Part shown: positions 28,363 to 37,963 of the stretch, one piece after another
How positions within the stretch are numbered: position 1 is the first letter of the stretch
Layout: each line of letters starts with the position of its first letter
From: Microbacterium sp. RU1D
Lineage (GTDB): Bacteria; Actinomycetota; Actinomycetes; Actinomycetales; Microbacteriaceae
DNA length: 64,000 bases
Direction: 5' to 3'
Assembly (NCBI RefSeq): GCF_900156435.1
Contig: NZ_FTPQ01000001.1
Location: forward strand, 1,674,001-1,738,000
Position numbers and translations under genes: made by a program
Notes under the pieces: generated by a model
Seen by the model: the letters and a program-made list of their open reading frames with translations, nothing else
Database searches by the model: none
Told to the model about the DNA's origin: nothing

Positions 28363-29910
28363 ATGACCACCCCCGTCTCCACTCCGACGCTCATCGCGCC
28401 CTCCGTCGCCGCTCACGGCGAAGCCGGAGCGCGCACCTACGAAGTCCGCACGTTCGGATGCCAGATGAACGTGCACGACTCGGAGCGCCTCAGCGGGTCG
28501 CTCGAGAGCGCCGGCTACGTGCGCGCCGAGGCGGGCACGGAAGCCGACGTCGTCGTCATCAACACCTGCGCCGTGCGCGACAACGCCGCGGGCAAGCTCT
28601 ACGGAACGCTGGGCCACCTGAAGTCCCGCAAGGACGCGCACGCCGGCATGCAGATCGCGGTCGGCGGCTGCCTGGCCCAGATGGACAAGGATGCCGTCCA
28701 GCAGAAGGCGCCGTGGGTCGACGTCGTGTTCGGCACCCACAACATGGGCTCTCTCCCCGGCATGCTCGAGCGAGCCCGCCATAACGGCGAGGCGGAGCTG
28801 GAGATCCTCGAGTCGCTCGAGATCTTCCCCTCGACCCTGCCCACCAAGCGCGACTCGGTGCACAGCGGGTGGGTCTCGATCTCGGTCGGCTGCAACAACA
28901 CGTGCACCTTCTGCATCGTTCCGAGCCTGCGCGGCAAGGAGAAGGACCGCCGACCCGGCGACATCCTGAACGAGATCCGCCTGCTCGTCGACGACGGCGC
29001 GATCGAGGTCACCCTGCTCGGGCAGAACGTCAACTCCTACGGCGTCGAGTTCGGTGACCGCCTGGCTTTCGGCAAGCTCCTGCGCGCCGCGGGCGAGATC
29101 GACGGCCTCGAGCGCATCCGCTTCACCAGCCCCCACCCGGCCGCCTTCACCGACGACGTCATCGCCGCGATGGCGGAGACCCCCGCTGTCATGCCGCAGC
29201 TGCACATGCCGTTGCAGTCGGGCTCCGATCGCATCCTCAAGGCGATGCGTCGCTCGTACCGCAGCGAGAAGTTCCTCGGCATCCTGGACCGGGTGCGGGA
29301 TCGGATCCCGCACGCGGCGATCACGACCGACATCATCGTGGGCTTCCCGGGCGAGACCGAGGAGGACTTCCAGGAGACCCTCCGCGTGGTCGAGGCGTCG
29401 CGGTTCTCCAGCGCCTTCACGTTCCAGTACTCGATCCGCGAAGGCACGCCCGCGGCCACCATGGCCGACCAGGTCCCCAAGGCCGTCGTGCAGGAGCGGT
29501 TCGAGCGTCTCGTCGCGCTGCAGGACCGGATCTCGGCGGAGGAGAACCGCAAGCAGCTGGGCCGCACGCTCGAGGTGCTCGTGTCGGCGGGCGAGGGCAA
29601 GAAGGATGCCGAGACTCACCGTCTCACCGGGCGCGCCGAAGACAACCGCCTCGTGCACTTCGAGCTGCCCGCGGGCTCGCCCGTGCCGCGCCCGGGCGAT
29701 GTCGTGTCGGTCACGGTGACCCACGCGGCGCCGTTCCACCTGCTCGCCGACGCCGTCGACGGCGCACCGCTGCGCATCCGCCGCACGCGCGCCGGCGACG
29801 CGTGGGACCGTTCGCAGGCCGAGTCGTGCGGCGTTCCGACGCCCGCCGGCGAGGCCGGCGCACCCCGCGCGGTGTCGCTCGGCCTCCCCACCCTGCGCGT
29901 CGGCGTGTGA
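28363..29910 (+). CDS. miaB: tRNA-2-methylthio-N6-dimethylallyladenosine synthase
   Basis: 515 aa radical-SAM methylthiotransferase. N-terminal UPF0004 cysteines ([23 protein letters not shown]), radical-SAM CNNTCTFC, and a C-terminal TRAM domain. It adds the 2-methylthio group to i6A37 of tRNAs reading UNN codons. The next gene, miaA, makes the i6A substrate. The stop overlaps miaA by a GTGA. A ~35-residue alanine/proline-rich tail follows TRAM. Confidence 0.96.
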   Translation: MTTPVSTPTLIAPSVAAHGEAGARTYEVRTFGCQMNVHDSERLSGSLESAGYVRAEAGTEADVVVINTCAVRDNAAGKLYGTLGHLKSRKDAHAGMQIAVGGCLAQMDKDAVQQKAPWVDVVFGTHNMGSLPGMLERARHNGEAELEILESLEIFPSTLPTKRDSVHSGWVSISVGCNNTCTFCIVPSLRGKEKDRRPGDILNEIRLLVDDGAIEVTLLGQNVNSYGVEFGDRLAFGKLLRAAGEIDGLERIRFTSPHPAAFTDDVIAAMAETPAVMPQLHMPLQSGSDRILKAMRRSYRSEKFLGILDRVRDRIPHAAITTDIIVGFPGETEEDFQETLRVVEASRFSSAFTFQYSIREGTPAATMADQVPKAVVQERFERLVALQDRISAEENRKQLGRTLEVLVSAGEGKKDAETHRLTGRAEDNRLVHFELPAGSPVPRPGDVVSVTVTHAAPFHLLADAVDGAPLRIRRTRAGDAWDRSQAESCGVPTPAGEAGAPRAVSLGLPTLRVGV

Positions 29911-30842
29911 CGGGCCCAACCCTCTGGGCCGTCGTCGGGGCCACGGGGACGGGGAAGACGGTTCTCTCGCTCGACCTCGCGGAGGCCCTCGCCGCCGAGG
30001 GGCGGCCGGCGGAGATCGTCAACGCCGACGCCATGCAGCTGTACCGCGGGATGGACATCGGCACCGCCAAGATCCCGGTCGCCGAGCGGCGCGGCATCCC
30101 GCACCACCTCTTCGACGCGCTCGCGGTCACCGATGAGGCCGCAGTCGCCTGGTATCAGGATGCCGCCCGCGCGGCGATCTCCGCGATCCACGCCCGGGGC
30201 GCGGATGCGATCCTGGTGGGCGGGTCGGGGCTGTACGTGTCGAGCGTGCTGTGGGACTTCCGCTTCCCCCCGCGCGACGAAGCGCTGCGTGCGCGGCTCG
30301 AGGTGGAGCTGGAACGCGAGGGTGCCGGGGCGCTGTTCGCCCGGCTCCGCGCGGCCGACCCCGCCGCGGCCGCGAACATCGACGCCCGCAACGGCCGGCG
30401 TGTCGTCCGCGCGCTCGAGGTGCTGGAACAGGGCAGCGAGACGCACGGCGGCGCGCTTCCCGAGGCGCCGGTGCGGTGGCATCCCTCCACGCGCATCGTC
30501 GCGACGGGCATCGAGCGCGAGCAGCTCGTCACGATGCTCGACGCGCGCGTCGAGGTGATGTGGGCAGCGGGTCTCGTGGACGAGGTCGACACGTTGCGGC
30601 GCGAGGGTCTCGAGCGCGGCGTGACCGCGTCACGCGCGATCGGCTACGCCCAGGCGCTCGCTCAGCTGCGCGGCGACATCACGCGCGAGGAGGCGGTGGC
30701 CCAGACGCAGGCGTTGACGCGCCGGTACGCCCGCCGTCAGGTGTCGTGGTTCCGCCGTTACACCGACGCGCACCGGGTGGACGCCCGGACGACGGATGCC
30801 GCGCAGATCGTGCGCGCGGCGGAGGAAGGAGCAGCTCCGTGA
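29907..30842 (+). CDS. miaA: tRNA dimethylallyltransferase
   Basis: 311 aa from GTG 29907, fixed by the GTGA overlap with miaB and the following P-loop ([10 protein letters not shown]). Other motifs: [42 protein letters not shown], and C-terminal [14 protein letters not shown]. It transfers dimethylallyl to A37 of tRNA. Coupled at its 3' end to an acetyltransferase gene by a second GTGA overlap. Confidence 0.96.
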   Translation: MTGPTLWAVVGATGTGKTVLSLDLAEALAAEGRPAEIVNADAMQLYRGMDIGTAKIPVAERRGIPHHLFDALAVTDEAAVAWYQDAARAAISAIHARGADAILVGGSGLYVSSVLWDFRFPPRDEALRARLEVELEREGAGALFARLRAADPAAAANIDARNGRRVVRALEVLEQGSETHGGALPEAPVRWHPSTRIVATGIEREQLVTMLDARVEVMWAAGLVDEVDTLRREGLERGVTASRAIGYAQALAQLRGDITREEAVAQTQALTRRYARRQVSWFRRYTDAHRVDARTTDAAQIVRAAEEGAAP

Positions 30843-31279
30843 CCTTTGCCATCCGCGCATTCGCGCCATCCGACGAGGACTCCGTCGTCGCGCTGTGGGA
30901 GGAGGCGGGGCTGACGCGGCCGTGGAACGATCCGCGCGCCGACATCCGCCGCAAGATCACGGTGCAGCCGGAGCTCTTCCTCGTCGCCGTCGAGGACGGG
31001 TCGGTCGTCGGCAGCGTCATGGCCGGGTACGACGGCCACCGCGGGTGGCTCTACTACCTTGCGGCGGCGGCGTCGCACCGCGGGCGGGGCGTGGGGCGGG
31101 CGCTCGTGGCCGAGGCCGAGCGTCTCCTGGAGGCGATGGGGTGTCCGAAGGTGCAGCTCATGGTGCGCCCCGACAACACCGGCGCCCGCGGGTTCTACGA
31201 CGCGCTCGGGTACGAGCCGTTCACCACATGGACGACGGGTCGGCGGCTGATCGTCGACGGCCCCGGCGGGCCGGCTTGA
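30839..31279 (+). CDS. GNAT-family acetyltransferase, YpeA-like
   Basis: 146 aa, GTG overlapping the miaA stop. Acetyl-CoA motif [22 protein letters not shown] and [22 protein letters not shown]; the N-terminus [28 protein letters not shown] resembles E. coli YpeA. Substrate unknown. Translational coupling to miaA suggests a shared transcript, not necessarily a shared pathway. The 152 bp to dapF contain only the dapF -10. Confidence 0.88.
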   Translation: MTFAIRAFAPSDEDSVVALWEEAGLTRPWNDPRADIRRKITVQPELFLVAVEDGSVVGSVMAGYDGHRGWLYYLAAAASHRGRGVGRALVAEAERLLEAMGCPKVQLMVRPDNTGARGFYDALGYEPFTTWTTGRRLIVDGPGGPA

Positions 31280-31419
31280 GCCGACGGGAGCGCCTCACCT
31301 TCCCGATGGCCCGCGGCTGTACCGCCTCACCCTCACGATGACGCGGCTGCACCGCCCGGGCTGCCGCCACCGCGCGGATGACGCCGCGGCGGGAGGCGCG
31401 ACCGCTCTGGCACCATCCG

Positions 31420-31425
31420 TAGACT
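31420..31425 (+). promoter_or_regulatory. Leaderless -10 (TAGACT) of dapF
   Basis: TAGACT, 6 nt, then ATG 31432. Confidence 0.55.
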
Positions 31426-31431
31426 GAGGCC

Positions 31432-32286
31432 ATGTCCTCTCTCGCGTTCACCAAGGGTCACGGCACCGGCAACGATTTCGTCGTGGTGGCCGATCCCGAC
31501 GGCGAACTCGACCTCTCCGACGCCCAGGTGGCGGCCCTCTGCGACCGCCACTTCGGCATCGGCGCCGACGGACTGCTGCGCGTCGTCCGCTCGGCCGCGA
31601 TCGGCGAGGGGGCCGAGGCCGCGGCATCCGGTGCCGAGTGGTTCATGGACTACCGCAACGCCGACGGGTCGAAGGCGGAGATGTGCGGCAACGGCACGCG
31701 CGTGTTCGCGCGGTACCTCACCGACACGGGCCTCGCCGCGATCGACGGGGGCCTGCGCATCGGCACCCGGGCGGGTGTGAAGACCCTCACCCGCAGCGAA
31801 CGCGGATTCGAGGTCGACCTCGGCGCTTTCACCGTGGATGCCGACGAGACCCTCGTCCGCGCCAAGGGCCTGCCGGTCGCGCGACCCGGCGTCGGCATCG
31901 ACGTCGGCAACCCGCACGTCGTGGTCGCGCTGTCGTCGGATGCCGAGCTCGAGGGGCTCGACCTCGCGTTCCAGCCCGTGCTCGACCCCGCGCCGCGACA
32001 CGGTGCCAACGTCGAGTTCGTCGTTCCGGCCGATCCGCTCGTGCGCGACGGCGTCGGGGCGATCCGTCTGCGCGTGTTCGAGCGCGGCGTCGGCGAGACG
32101 CTCAGCTGCGGCACGGGCGTGGCCGCAGCGGCCCTCGCCGTGCGGCACTGGGCCGGCGCCGCCGCTCCCGACCACTGGGTCGTCGACACCCCGGGCGGAA
32201 CGCTCGGCGTCCGCGTGGCCGACGGCCGGGTCTTCCTGTCGGGTCCCGCGTCGCTCGTCTTCACCGGCGAGGTCGCTCTCGCCTGA
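31432..32286 (+). CDS. dapF: Diaminopimelate epimerase
   Basis: 284 aa. The two active-site cysteines lie in [10 protein letters not shown] and [13 protein letters not shown]; the N-terminus is [14 protein letters not shown]. It epimerises LL- to meso-diaminopimelate for lysine and peptidoglycan. With dapA and dapB it is the third lysine/DAP gene in the window, each as a separate unit. A TAGACT hexamer lies 6 nt before the ATG. Confidence 0.96.
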   Translation: MSSLAFTKGHGTGNDFVVVADPDGELDLSDAQVAALCDRHFGIGADGLLRVVRSAAIGEGAEAAASGAEWFMDYRNADGSKAEMCGNGTRVFARYLTDTGLAAIDGGLRIGTRAGVKTLTRSERGFEVDLGAFTVDADETLVRAKGLPVARPGVGIDVGNPHVVVALSSDAELEGLDLAFQPVLDPAPRHGANVEFVVPADPLVRDGVGAIRLRVFERGVGETLSCGTGVAAAALAVRHWAGAAAPDHWVVDTPGGTLGVRVADGRVFLSGPASLVFTGEVALA

Positions 32287-32369
32287 GTCCGCGACACGGT
32301 CGACGCTCGGGGCCGGGGTGTGCCCGCGGCATCCGGGACAGCGTCCGCGATGGACGGACGGCGCTGGCT

Positions 32370-33014
32370 TCAGCGGATGACGTCGATGAGCTCGCTCGGC
32401 GGAGATCCGTGGCGACGCACGCGGAGCACGCGGTATCCGCGGCCGGTGGCGGCGCGCTGCACGCCGTAACCGTCGGGGAAGGTCGCGGCGAGCCAGCGCT
32501 GCAGGGAGTCGGAGCCGAGGTTGCGCTGCACCACGAACCAGCCGTCGCTGCGCTCCTGCAGGCGCGGGATCCAGTGCTGCAGCATTGCGTGCAGCTCGTT
32601 CTTCCCGACGCGGATGGGCGGGTTGGACCGGATGGTCCGGAAGGTCACGTCGTCGGGAACATCCTCGGGACGAACCGCGTTGACGTTATCGAGGCCGAGC
32701 GATCCGGCATTGCGCCTCACGAGATCGAGAGCACGCTCGTTGACGTCGACCGCCCACACGGTCGCGTGCGGTGACGCGAGCGCCAGCGACAGCGAGATCG
32801 GACCCCACCCGCACCCCAGGTCGAGGAAGTTCCCACCGGCGGGCGGGGGAGGCGTGTTGGCGAAGAGCACCGACGTCCCGGCATCCACGTGATCGGGGCT
32901 GAAGACGCCGCCTGCCGTGACCACCTCGAGTTCGCGACCGGCAAGCGTCACGCGGATGCGGCGGAGCTGCTCGGGACTCGACGGCGACGCGCTGAAGTAG
33001 TGCTCGCTCCCCAT
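32370..33014 (-). CDS. Class I SAM methyltransferase, RsmC/RlmG-like
   Basis: 214 aa from ATG 33014, chosen because TATCCT lies 6 nt upstream; a GTG at 33020 is the alternative. SAM motif NFLDLGCGWGPISLSLA and the catalytic-type N-P-P-I motif (SNPPIRVGK) match RsmC-like 16S rRNA guanine N2 methyltransferases. It is shorter than E. coli RsmC because only the catalytic half is present, as in many actinobacterial members. Exact target unproven. Divergent from hflX and convergent with dapF. Confidence 0.85.
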   Translation of the reverse strand: MGSEHYFSASPSSPEQLRRIRVTLAGRELEVVTAGGVFSPDHVDAGTSVLFANTPPPPAGGNFLDLGCGWGPISLSLALASPHATVWAVDVNERALDLVRRNAGSLGLDNVNAVRPEDVPDDVTFRTIRSNPPIRVGKNELHAMLQHWIPRLQERSDGWFVVQRNLGSDSLQRWLAATFPDGYGVQRAATGRGYRVLRVRRHGSPPSELIDVIR

Positions 33015-33020
33015 CAGCAC

Positions 33021-33026
33021 AGGATA
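33021..33026 (-). promoter_or_regulatory. Leaderless -10 (TATCCT) of the methyltransferase
   Basis: TATCCT, 6 nt, then ATG 33014. It decides between that ATG and the upstream GTG. Confidence 0.5.
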
Positions 33027-33056
33027 TCCGACCGGGGCTTGCGCCGCCGGGCCGGA

Positions 33057-33098
33057 TAAAGTGCCAGAACATCAGTACCACCGCGGACGGCGTCCGCG
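33057..33098 (+). promoter_or_regulatory. hflX promoter hexamer and leader hairpin
   Basis: TAAAGT (33057-33062) is a possible -10. In the leader, CGCGGAC (33082-33088) pairs perfectly with GTCCGCG (33092-33098) over a 3-nt loop. The hairpin ends just before the GAAAGGA ribosome site of hflX. Confidence 0.5.
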
Positions 33099-33111
33099 AC
33101 GAAAGGAACAC

Positions 33112-34629
33112 ATGACCGAACAGACCACACCCCCGAGCACCGACGCGTCCGCCGTGGATCCGGTCGACCGTGTGCTCGCGCGCGCCGATGCGCACCGCGG
33201 GGTCCGGGTCTTCGGTGCCGCACAGGCCCTCCAAGACAACACCACCGCGTACGGCGGCGACAGCGACGGCGATCAGTGGGACCGCGAGGAACGCGCGGCG
33301 CTGCGCCGTGTCGTCGGCTTGTCGACCGAGCTCGAGGACGTCACCGAGGTCGAGTACCGCCAGTTGCGCCTCGAGAACGTCGTGCTCGTCGGCGTCCACC
33401 CCCAGGGTGAGCAGACGGATGCCGAGAACTCGCTGCGCGAGCTGTCGGCGCTCGCCGAGACGGCCGGTGCGGTCGTGCTCGACGGCGTCCTGCAACGCCG
33501 CCCGCACCCGGACCCGGCGACGTACGTCGGCCGGGGCAAGGCCGCCGAGCTGCGCGACATCGTCGCCGCCGTCGGCGCTGACACGGTGATCGCCGACACC
33601 GAACTCGCGCCCAGCCAGCGGCGTGCGCTCGAAGACGTCGTGAAGGTGAAGGTGATCGACCGCACCACGGTGATCCTCGACATCTTCAGCCAGCACGCCA
33701 AGAGCCGAGAGGGCAAGGCGCAGGTCGAACTCGCCCAGCTCGAGTACCTCCTGCCGCGTCTGCGCGGATGGGGTGACTCGATGTCGCGTCAGGCCGGTGG
33801 ACAGGTCGGAGCGGGCGGCGCGGGCATGGGCTCGCGTGGCCCCGGTGAGACGAAGATCGAGCTCGATCGCCGTCGCATCCGCACCCGCATGGCGCAGCTG
33901 CGCAAGCAGTTGCGCGACTTCGCGCCCGCGCGCGAGGCCAAGCGCGCCGAGCGCAAGCGGCACACGATCCCGTCCGTCGCGATCGCCGGGTACACCAACG
34001 CCGGCAAATCGAGCCTGCTCAACCGCCTCACCAGTGCCGGCGTTCTGGTCGAGAACGCCCTGTTCGCGACCCTGGATGCCACCGTGCGCCGCTCCGAGAC
34101 ATCCGACGGCCGCGTGTACACGCTGACCGACACCGTGGGGTTCGTGCGAAATCTGCCGCACCAGCTCGTGGAGGCGTTCCGCTCCACGCTCGAGGAGGTC
34201 GGCGACGCCGACGTCATCCTGCACGTCGTGGACGCGTCGCATCCCGACCCCGCCGCGCAGCTCATGACGGTGCGCGATGTGATGGGCGACGTCGACGCGA
34301 ACTTCGGTCAGGAGATCGTCGTCTTCAACAAGGCCGATCTCGTGAGCGAGGACGACCGGCTCGTGCTGCGGGGTCTCGCCCCGAACGCGAAATTCGTCTC
34401 GTCGCGCACGGGCGAGGGCATCGACGAGTTGCGAGCCGCGATCGAGGATGCGCTGCCCCTGCCGGCGGTCGAGGTGCAGGCGGTCGTTCCCTACGACCGC
34501 GGCGACCTCGTGTCCGCCGTGCACGAGAGCGGGCTCATCGTCGCGCAGGAGCACCGCGAGAGTGGCACCTTCCTGCACGCCCACGTCGGGGCTCGCCTGG
34601 CCGCCGAACTGGCGGCGTTCGAGGCCTGA
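33112..34629 (+). CDS. hflX: GTPase HflX
   Basis: 505 aa from the ATG behind GAAAGGA. N-terminal HflX domain (TYVGRGKAAELRDIV, TELAPSQRRALED), glycine-rich loop GGQVGAGGAGMGSRGPGETKIE, then a G domain with G1 AGYTNAGKSSLLN, G3 DTVGF and G4 NKAD. It binds the 50S subunit and splits stalled or hibernating ribosomes. The first ~55 residues are acidic and variable. Own promoter, shared divergent region with the methyltransferase gene. Confidence 0.95.
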   Translation: MTEQTTPPSTDASAVDPVDRVLARADAHRGVRVFGAAQALQDNTTAYGGDSDGDQWDREERAALRRVVGLSTELEDVTEVEYRQLRLENVVLVGVHPQGEQTDAENSLRELSALAETAGAVVLDGVLQRRPHPDPATYVGRGKAAELRDIVAAVGADTVIADTELAPSQRRALEDVVKVKVIDRTTVILDIFSQHAKSREGKAQVELAQLEYLLPRLRGWGDSMSRQAGGQVGAGGAGMGSRGPGETKIELDRRRIRTRMAQLRKQLRDFAPAREAKRAERKRHTIPSVAIAGYTNAGKSSLLNRLTSAGVLVENALFATLDATVRRSETSDGRVYTLTDTVGFVRNLPHQLVEAFRSTLEEVGDADVILHVVDASHPDPAAQLMTVRDVMGDVDANFGQEIVVFNKADLVSEDDRLVLRGLAPNAKFVSSRTGEGIDELRAAIEDALPLPAVEVQAVVPYDRGDLVSAVHESGLIVAQEHRESGTFLHAHVGARLAAELAAFEA

Positions 34630-34644
34630 GCTTCAGCCGCACCA

Positions 34645-34674
34645 CGGGCCCTCGCGCTTCGGCGCGGGGGCCCG
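34645..34674 (+). terminator. Terminator hairpin after hflX
   Basis: CGGGCCCTCGCGC pairs with GCGCGGGGGCCCG over a TTCG tetraloop, 13 pairs with one G-U, followed by TTT. This is the best intrinsic-like terminator in the window. Confidence 0.85.
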
Positions 34675-34699
34675 TTTCGCTGTCGGTCGGGGCTGGACG

Positions 34700-34797
34700 C
34701 TCCGCCGCGTGCGGGGTGACGCCGCGTCGCGTGCGAAGGGGAGCGGCGCTCCGCTGCGTGCGGGGTGACCCGCCGCCGTGCGCGAAGGGAAGCGGCG
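34700..34797. repeat. Two tandem 49-bp imperfect repeats in the hflX-peptidase gap
   Basis: Copies at 34700-34748 and 34749-34797 share CTCCGCYGCGTGCGGGGTGAC and a GTGCG(C)GAAGGGRAGCGGCG end. Downstream to 35009 the gap is GC-rich, with repeated GCGCGTGCGCA/C words (around 34834, 34878, 34922) and no convincing ORF. The ~380-bp gap separates convergent hflX and the S9 peptidase. No function is evident. Confidence 0.6.
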
Positions 34798-35009
34798 CCC
34801 GCAGCGTCCGCTGCGACTCCGTCCGAGGGGCAGGCGCGTGCGCAGGGCGGGGGCGGACGGGGCAGTGCGCGGGACGGGCGCGTGCGCACCGCGGGAGGCA
34901 GGCGCATGCGCTCCGCGGAGTCGGGCGCGTGCGCACCGGGGGCGCGTCCGCGTGCGCTCCCACGTCTTCGGCGGGGCAGTCGACCGCGCCGAAGACGATA
35001 CCCGTGACC

Positions 35010-36896
35010 TCAGTCGAGCTCGAGCGCCGGGACGCCCGGGGTCTCGAAACCGAACACGGCACCGAGGAACCCGAGCTCGCGCTCGAGCGAGTCAATCACC
35101 GTCTCCGACCGGCGGAAACCGTGGCCCTCACCCTCGTACAGGACGTACGCGTGCGGGACGCCGTGCGCCGTCAGGGCGTCGCGGATGGCCTCGGCCTGCG
35201 ACGGAGGCACCACGCGGTCTTCCGCGCCCTGCAGGATCAGCAGCGGCACGCGGAAGAGTTCGGGACGCCCCAGGGGTGAGCGCTCGACGTATACCGACTC
35301 GGCCTCGGGCAGGGGTCCGATGAGTCCGTCGAGGTAGCGCGCCTCGAAGTCGTGGGTGTCTTCGGCCAGTGCCCGCGCGTCTCCGACGCCGTACCGCGAG
35401 ATCCCGGCGGCGAAGACCTCGGTGCGGGTCACCGCGGCCAGCACCGTCCAGCCCCCGGCGGAGCCGCCCGCGATGGCGAGGCGCTCCGGGTCGGCGAGGC
35501 CGGCGTCGGCGAGGGCGGATGCCGCAGCGGCGACGTCGTCGACGTCGACCACGCCCCATTGGCCCTTGAGGCGGTCGCGGTAGGCCCGGCCGTAGCCGGT
35601 GGAGCCGCCGTAGTTGACATCGAGCACGCCGATGCCGCGACTGGTGAAGAAGGCCGTCTTGGCCGACGGGGCGGGTCCCACGTGGGAGGTCGGCCCTCCG
35701 TGCACGAGGACGACGTACGGCGGGCGCTCGCCGGCGGCAGGTGAGACCTCGGGGTTGGTGGGGGCGTAGGCGAACGCGTGCACCGGGCCGTGGGGCCCAT
35801 CGGTCGTGAGGGCGCGGGCGGCCGGCATCCACTCGTCGCCCCACGCGCCGGCGCCGCCTGTCACGAGGTCGACCCGTCCGGAATCGAGGTCGACCAGCCA
35901 GAGGCCGGAGCGTCCCCCCGCGTCGGAACCCGAGACGAGCGCGCGTGATCCGCCGACGTCGTCGATCGCGGCTCCGGCGACGACGGGGACGTCGATTGGT
36001 CGCACGCCGCTGGGGGCGATCTCGACGATCTCGTCGGCGCCGTTCGTGCGGACGGCGACGACGCGGCCGTCGTCGGCGGCTCCGAACCACCGGGTGCCGA
36101 GCACCCAGAGGCCACCGCCGGTGTCGGCGTGGGCGGGTGCGAGCGGCTGCGCGTCGCCGTCGAGCAGACGGTGGAAGAGGTTCCACCGGCCGTCCGGGTC
36201 GTCGGCGTAGAGGAGCTCGTCGTCGGCGATCCACACCGGCTGCAGGGGCGCCCGGCGGTCGCCGCCGGCGATGTCGCGAACCGACCCGGTTTCGAGATCG
36301 GCGACGCGGAGGACCGTGGCATCCCACGGCATGTCGGGGTGGTTCCATGCGACCCAGGCCAGGCGGCGTCCGTCGGGGGAGAGGGCGGGTTGCGCGAGGA
36401 AGTCGCTCCCCTCGGCGAGCACGTCGACGTCACCGTCGAGGGGGATGCGCACGATCGCGCGGTGGGGCACGCGCGACGTGCCGTGGGTCTCGCGGATCGC
36501 GAGCAGCACACCGTGCTCCCACCGGAGGCCGCCGTGGCGCACCGCCTCATCGGCCGGGGTGAGCGCGCGCGCGATTCCGCCCGGGCGCAGGGCGTACACG
36601 CGCTGGTCGGTCTTCTCGACGTAGTAGAGCTCGCCGTCGTCGGACGCGGTCCACGCGCCTCCGCCGTACTCGTGCACGGCCGAGCGGGCGTTCGCGGGAG
36701 CGGGAAGGACCGTCTCGACCGAACCGTCGACGCGGCGCCGCTTGACCGCGACGCGTCCGGCCTCGTGTGGGATGGACTCGCCCCACCACACCTCGTCTCC
36801 CACGAGACGGGCTCCGTCGACGCGCGGCGACGCCTGCGCAACGGACTCGGGCGTGATCGGCGAGGGCCAGGAACCGTAGGGGAGGGTGTCAGCCAT
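35010..36896 (-). CDS. S9-family (prolyl oligopeptidase-type) serine peptidase
   Basis: 628 aa. N-terminal beta-propeller (residues about 1-380, with repeated blade-like segments such as LSPDGRRLAW), then an alpha/beta-hydrolase. Catalytic serine in AGGSAGGW, aspartate in QGAEDRVVPP, histidine in GEGHGF. No signal peptide, so cytosolic. Likely a dipeptidyl or acylaminoacyl peptidase on short peptides. It starts 6 nt after a TAGGCT that forms part of a DNA-damage-type promoter, which is unexpected for this family. The next gene upstream on this strand is lexA, with 119 bp between. Confidence 0.92.
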   Translation of the reverse strand: MADTLPYGSWPSPITPESVAQASPRVDGARLVGDEVWWGESIPHEAGRVAVKRRRVDGSVETVLPAPANARSAVHEYGGGAWTASDDGELYYVEKTDQRVYALRPGGIARALTPADEAVRHGGLRWEHGVLLAIRETHGTSRVPHRAIVRIPLDGDVDVLAEGSDFLAQPALSPDGRRLAWVAWNHPDMPWDATVLRVADLETGSVRDIAGGDRRAPLQPVWIADDELLYADDPDGRWNLFHRLLDGDAQPLAPAHADTGGGLWVLGTRWFGAADDGRVVAVRTNGADEIVEIAPSGVRPIDVPVVAGAAIDDVGGSRALVSGSDAGGRSGLWLVDLDSGRVDLVTGGAGAWGDEWMPAARALTTDGPHGPVHAFAYAPTNPEVSPAAGERPPYVVLVHGGPTSHVGPAPSAKTAFFTSRGIGVLDVNYGGSTGYGRAYRDRLKGQWGVVDVDDVAAAASALADAGLADPERLAIAGGSAGGWTVLAAVTRTEVFAAGISRYGVGDARALAEDTHDFEARYLDGLIGPLPEAESVYVERSPLGRPELFRVPLLILQGAEDRVVPPSQAEAIRDALTAHGVPHAYVLYEGEGHGFRRSETVIDSLERELGFLGAVFGFETPGVPALELD

Positions 36897-36902
36897 GACT
36901 CC

Positions 36903-36924
36903 AGCCTAGGCAGGGCCTCCGACA
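36903..36924 (-). promoter_or_regulatory. DNA-damage-type promoter of the S9 peptidase gene
   Basis: On the minus strand, TGTCGGAG (36924-36917), 8 nt, TAGGCT (36908-36903), 6 nt, ATG. The upstream half and spacer (ATGTCGGAGGCCCTGCC) differ from the recA element by one base in 17. Confidence 0.7.
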
Positions 36925-37015
36925 TCCGCCCGGCCTTCGTCGTCGTGACAGGTCGGCTCAGGAAAGAAGCCGGATGCCACCTCGCGATGCGCAGCCGGCC
37001 TCGGGTCGCAGCGGG

Positions 37016-37705
37016 TCAGACCGCGCGCAGAACCGCGACGACGCGGCCCAGCACGACGGCCTCGTCGCCCAGGATCGGCTCGAACGCGCTGTTGCGCGGC
37101 AGCAGCCAGGTGTGGCCGTCGCGGCGGCGGAACGTCTTCACGGTCGCCTCACCGTCGAGCATGGCGGCGACGATCTCGCCGTTCTCCGCCGTCGCCTGCG
37201 CGCGGATGACGACCCAGTCGCCGTCGCAGATCGCCGCATCGATCATCGAGTCGCCCGACACGTTGAGCATGAAGAGCTCGCCCTTGCCCACCAGCTGGCG
37301 GGGGAGGGGGAAGATCTCCTCCACCTGCTGATCGGCGGTGATCGGCACGCCGGCGGCGATACGGCCCACGAGGGGGACGAGAGCCGCGTCGCCCAGCGCG
37401 GGGGCGGTGTCGGCGGGGTTCTCGGCGGCGGCGCCGGGAAGGTCGATGAGCACCTCCATCGCGCGCGTCTTGCCGGGGTCACGTCGCAGGTAGCCGCTGA
37501 GCTCCAGCTGGTTGAGCTGGTGGGTCACGCTCGACAGCGACTTGAGGCCGACCGCGTCGCCGATCTCGCGCATGCTCGGCGGGTAGCCGTGGCGGGCGAT
37601 CGACCGCTGGATGACCTCGAGGATCGCGAGCTGCTTGTCGCTGAGGTTCTTGCGGCGCCGCGTCTGCGGACGTTCGCGGCCGGCGGCGGTCGTCGCGTCG
37701 GTCAT
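37016..37705 (-). CDS. lexA: LexA repressor
   Basis: 229 aa from the ATG at 37705 with GAGGGGAGC upstream. Winged HTH ([34 protein letters not shown]), Ala-Gly self-cleavage site (RIAAGVPI), catalytic serine in [10 protein letters not shown] and lysine in GEATVKTF. It represses SOS genes until RecA filaments trigger cleavage. It lies divergent from a LysM gene whose promoter has a LexA-like box. Confidence 0.96.
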   Translation of the reverse strand: MTDATTAAGRERPQTRRRKNLSDKQLAILEVIQRSIARHGYPPSMREIGDAVGLKSLSSVTHQLNQLELSGYLRRDPGKTRAMEVLIDLPGAAAENPADTAPALGDAALVPLVGRIAAGVPITADQQVEEIFPLPRQLVGKGELFMLNVSGDSMIDAAICDGDWVVIRAQATAENGEIVAAMLDGEATVKTFRRRDGHTWLLPRNSAFEPILGDEAVVLGRVVAVLRAV

Positions 37706-37748
37706 CTGTGCTCCCCTCGCGCCGCGTGGAGGGCGGCGGAAATTCGAA

Positions 37749-37770
37749 TGTCGGAGGTTGGTGATGAGGT
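37749..37770 (+). promoter_or_regulatory. Degenerate damage-promoter copy in the lexA/LysM gap
   Basis: TGTCGGAG (37749-37756), 8 nt, TGAGGT. It has the same upstream half as the ftsK, recA and peptidase promoters, but the -10 has TG for TA. It may be weak or a relic. A further TGTCGGAG on the minus strand (37850-37843) has no -10. Confidence 0.35.
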
Positions 37771-37859
37771 CTCCGTGTCGAAACCGTATCCGGTGAACGA
37801 GCCGAAAGACATGGAGCGTCGCGCGTGTCGCGTTCGATTCGTCTCCGACATCGGCGGTC

Positions 37860-37892
37860 TTGACACATCGAAAGTATCGAAGATAGATTCGG
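37860..37892 (+). promoter_or_regulatory. SOS-controlled promoter of the LysM gene
   Basis: Perfect -35 TTGACA (37860-37865), 18-nt spacer, -10 TAGATT (37884-37889). A LexA-like box TCGAAG-ATAG-ATTCGG (37877-37892; core CGAA-N6-TTCG) overlaps the -10. In the divergent lexA gap it could also control lexA. Confidence 0.65.
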
Positions 37893-37963
37893 AATACAGA
37901 TTCGCACTCCCGCCCTCCCGGCCGAGGGTGGAGTGCGAATCTCTCCCCACCGAGGAGCACATC

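Noticed and set aside
37829-37850. Minus-strand TGTCGGAG pointing at lexA
   Set aside because: The position expected for the -10 reads AACGCG, so it is not a promoter of the same class.
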